From assembly GCA_963576475.1 (NCBI GenBank), contig OY754979.1:26858034-26922033 (forward strand): a stretch of DNA of 64,000 nucleotides, in the 5' to 3' direction. The notes beneath the pieces were generated by a model. The model was not told the DNA's origin, ran no database searches, and saw nothing but the letters and a program-made list of their open reading frames with translations. Shown here in pieces: positions 62,570 through 64,000 of this stretch (position 1 is its first letter; each line of letters begins with the position of its first letter). The DNA comes from Molanna angustata. Lineage: Eukaryota > Arthropoda > Insecta > Trichoptera > Molannidae. The position numbers and the translations under genes are program-made.

Positions 62570-64000
62570 TCAATGTCTTATGCTGTGAACAGCCTAAAAT
62601 TCCTATTTAAGTTTTTGTGATTCGATTTTGTGTCTGAGATCATATTATGTACTTCATAAATTTTCGCACCGAAAATTTTGTATGATTTAATGTTGTCAAC
62701 AGCTATACATTTTTCTACGTACGTTTTTGTAATATCGTAGTAGGCATATGTTTGGCGGTTGAATGCATATAAGGGGGTGTAATCTTTAACAAAAAGTCAT
62801 CGTCGGTATTTAATTTATGTTGTCATTAGCTATACATTATTCTGCATGCGTTTTTTGTGATTCGTATCAGATAAATGTTTGGCTCTTGAAGGCATATTGA
62901 CATGTACAATTAATTTATTTGTCATGCGACAATATTTGTTTTTTTATGTTGTCAGCCGTATGATTTATATTGTCATTAGCTAGACATTATTCTGCATACG
63001 TTTTTGTTATTCGTATCAGATTGGTGTTTGGCTTTTGAAAGTATATTGTACAATTCATTTAATTATCATGCCAACAAATTTCAAACAGCAAAGTTGTCAG
63101 CAATATAATTAGCATTTTTTGTGTTGTCAATAGCAAAACATTTATCTGCATACGTTTTTTGTCGTATCACATAAGTGCTTGGCTCTTGAAAGCATATTAT
63201 AATCAGCGGCTACATATTTTCTACATGCCTAACAATGTTTGTCATTTTCATGGTATTGATTGTTTGTTACATGCATTTTAATGTCGCACGATCCATACTG
63301 TGCTAATGGTGGATATACAGCTTTGAATTCAAACCAATATCACTATTATCGTTAAATTTGTCTGCGAAGGATGTTTGACAACAAAATAATTCTTTATTTT
63401 TGTTTATTTCGTTTGACGGTCGAAAGCATATTGGGGTAAACCTACATATTAAACTAAGAAACATGTGATGTGTAGTAAGTCTGTGTTGGTTGTCGCTACG
63501 TCAATATGTATTGTAGGACACTTTACACATACTAACTTTATTTTACAATTGTTTTTTCTTTGCTGGTCATCCATATAAGGGTTTCGGTTGAAATATTTGA
63601 AGCCGCTCTAACCTGTTTCATCTCATGTTGTCAGTAGCCACCATTTTTCTATTTACGTTTTTATGATTCGTAGTAGTTAAATGATTGGCGGTTGAAAGCA
63701 TGTAGTGTTGTACAGTTAAGTTTTTGTCGCGCCACAAAATAAATTAATATTCATCCATGTTGTCAGCAGCTATACATTTTTCTACTTACGTTTTTGTAAT
63801 TTCGTAGTAGACTTATGTTTGGCGGTTGAATGCATATTATTTATACCGTCCATCAACAGTCGCAACAACTGTGTTGTCAGTAGCTACACATTATTCTGCA
63901 TACGTTTTTTTATTCGTAGCAGATATATGTTTGGCGGTTGGTATCATATTGAAAGGAGAAATCATTTACAATAAATAACTGTCGGTAATTAATTTAGTGT
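62570..64000 (+). repeat. field of degenerate interspersed repeats, continues beyond the window
   Basis: A roughly 80-bp unit of the form TGTTGTCAGNAGCTATACAT, TTNTCTGCATACGTTTTT, ATTCGTAGCAGATATATG, TTTGGCGGTTGAAAGCATAT recurs near 62692, 62818, 62969, 63122, 63626, 63758 and 63872, spaced 115-150 bp apart (one 500-bp gap). It lies in the predicted intron after the 62340 donor. Confidence 0.72.

Overview
This is a 64 kb piece of an A+T-rich insect nuclear genome. It holds the 3' part of one intron-containing host gene and many transposable elements, often nested. The order is uncertain. The protease family, the BEL/Pao and RTE elements and frequent TAGGTAGGTACCTAC-like runs fit Lepidoptera best, but nothing read here excludes another insect order.

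Host gene (1682-30400, + strand). Six exons with GT/AG borders and matching phases encode a CCP/sushi-like module and the trypsin-fold domain of a modular serine protease (ModSP/HP14 family, the initiating protease of Toll and melanisation cascades). The earlier modules lie left of the window. Asp102 and Ser195 are present, but the catalytic His57 position reads Thr (AATC instead of AAHC), so as written the product would be a non-catalytic homolog. Introns 2, 4 and 5 are swollen by elements: an RTE retrotransposon inside a Harbinger-like MITE (intron 2), a 6.5 kb BEL/Pao element with both LTRs (intron 4) and Helitrons (intron 5).

Downstream (30.4-64 kb). The dominant repeat is a roughly 1.0-1.1 kb non-autonomous Helitron with about ten substantial copies plus remnants. 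Three + copies lie head to tail at 30928-34113, and one copy (42327-43364) sits inside another, exposing an A|T insertion site with no target duplication. Next come a broken transposase-like gene (34119-35763) with a 72-bp tandem array upstream, satellite-like arrays (41, 50 and 103 bp), a hAT MITE with 8-bp target duplications inside a SINE, several foldback MITEs, tRNA-derived SINEs, and 5'-truncated RTE and CR1/L2-like LINE tails, some of which run into (TATG)n microsatellites.

Two places look like genes and are not explained by transposons. One is a small minus-strand unit at 44660-45412 with a TATA box, a 5' UTR exon, a 303-nt intron, a 66-codon ORF and then a perfect histone-type 3' stem-loop. 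The other is a CCAAT/TATA promoter at 62157-62217 with a non-coding first exon ending in a strong donor at 62340, followed by a degenerate repeat field that runs off the right edge.
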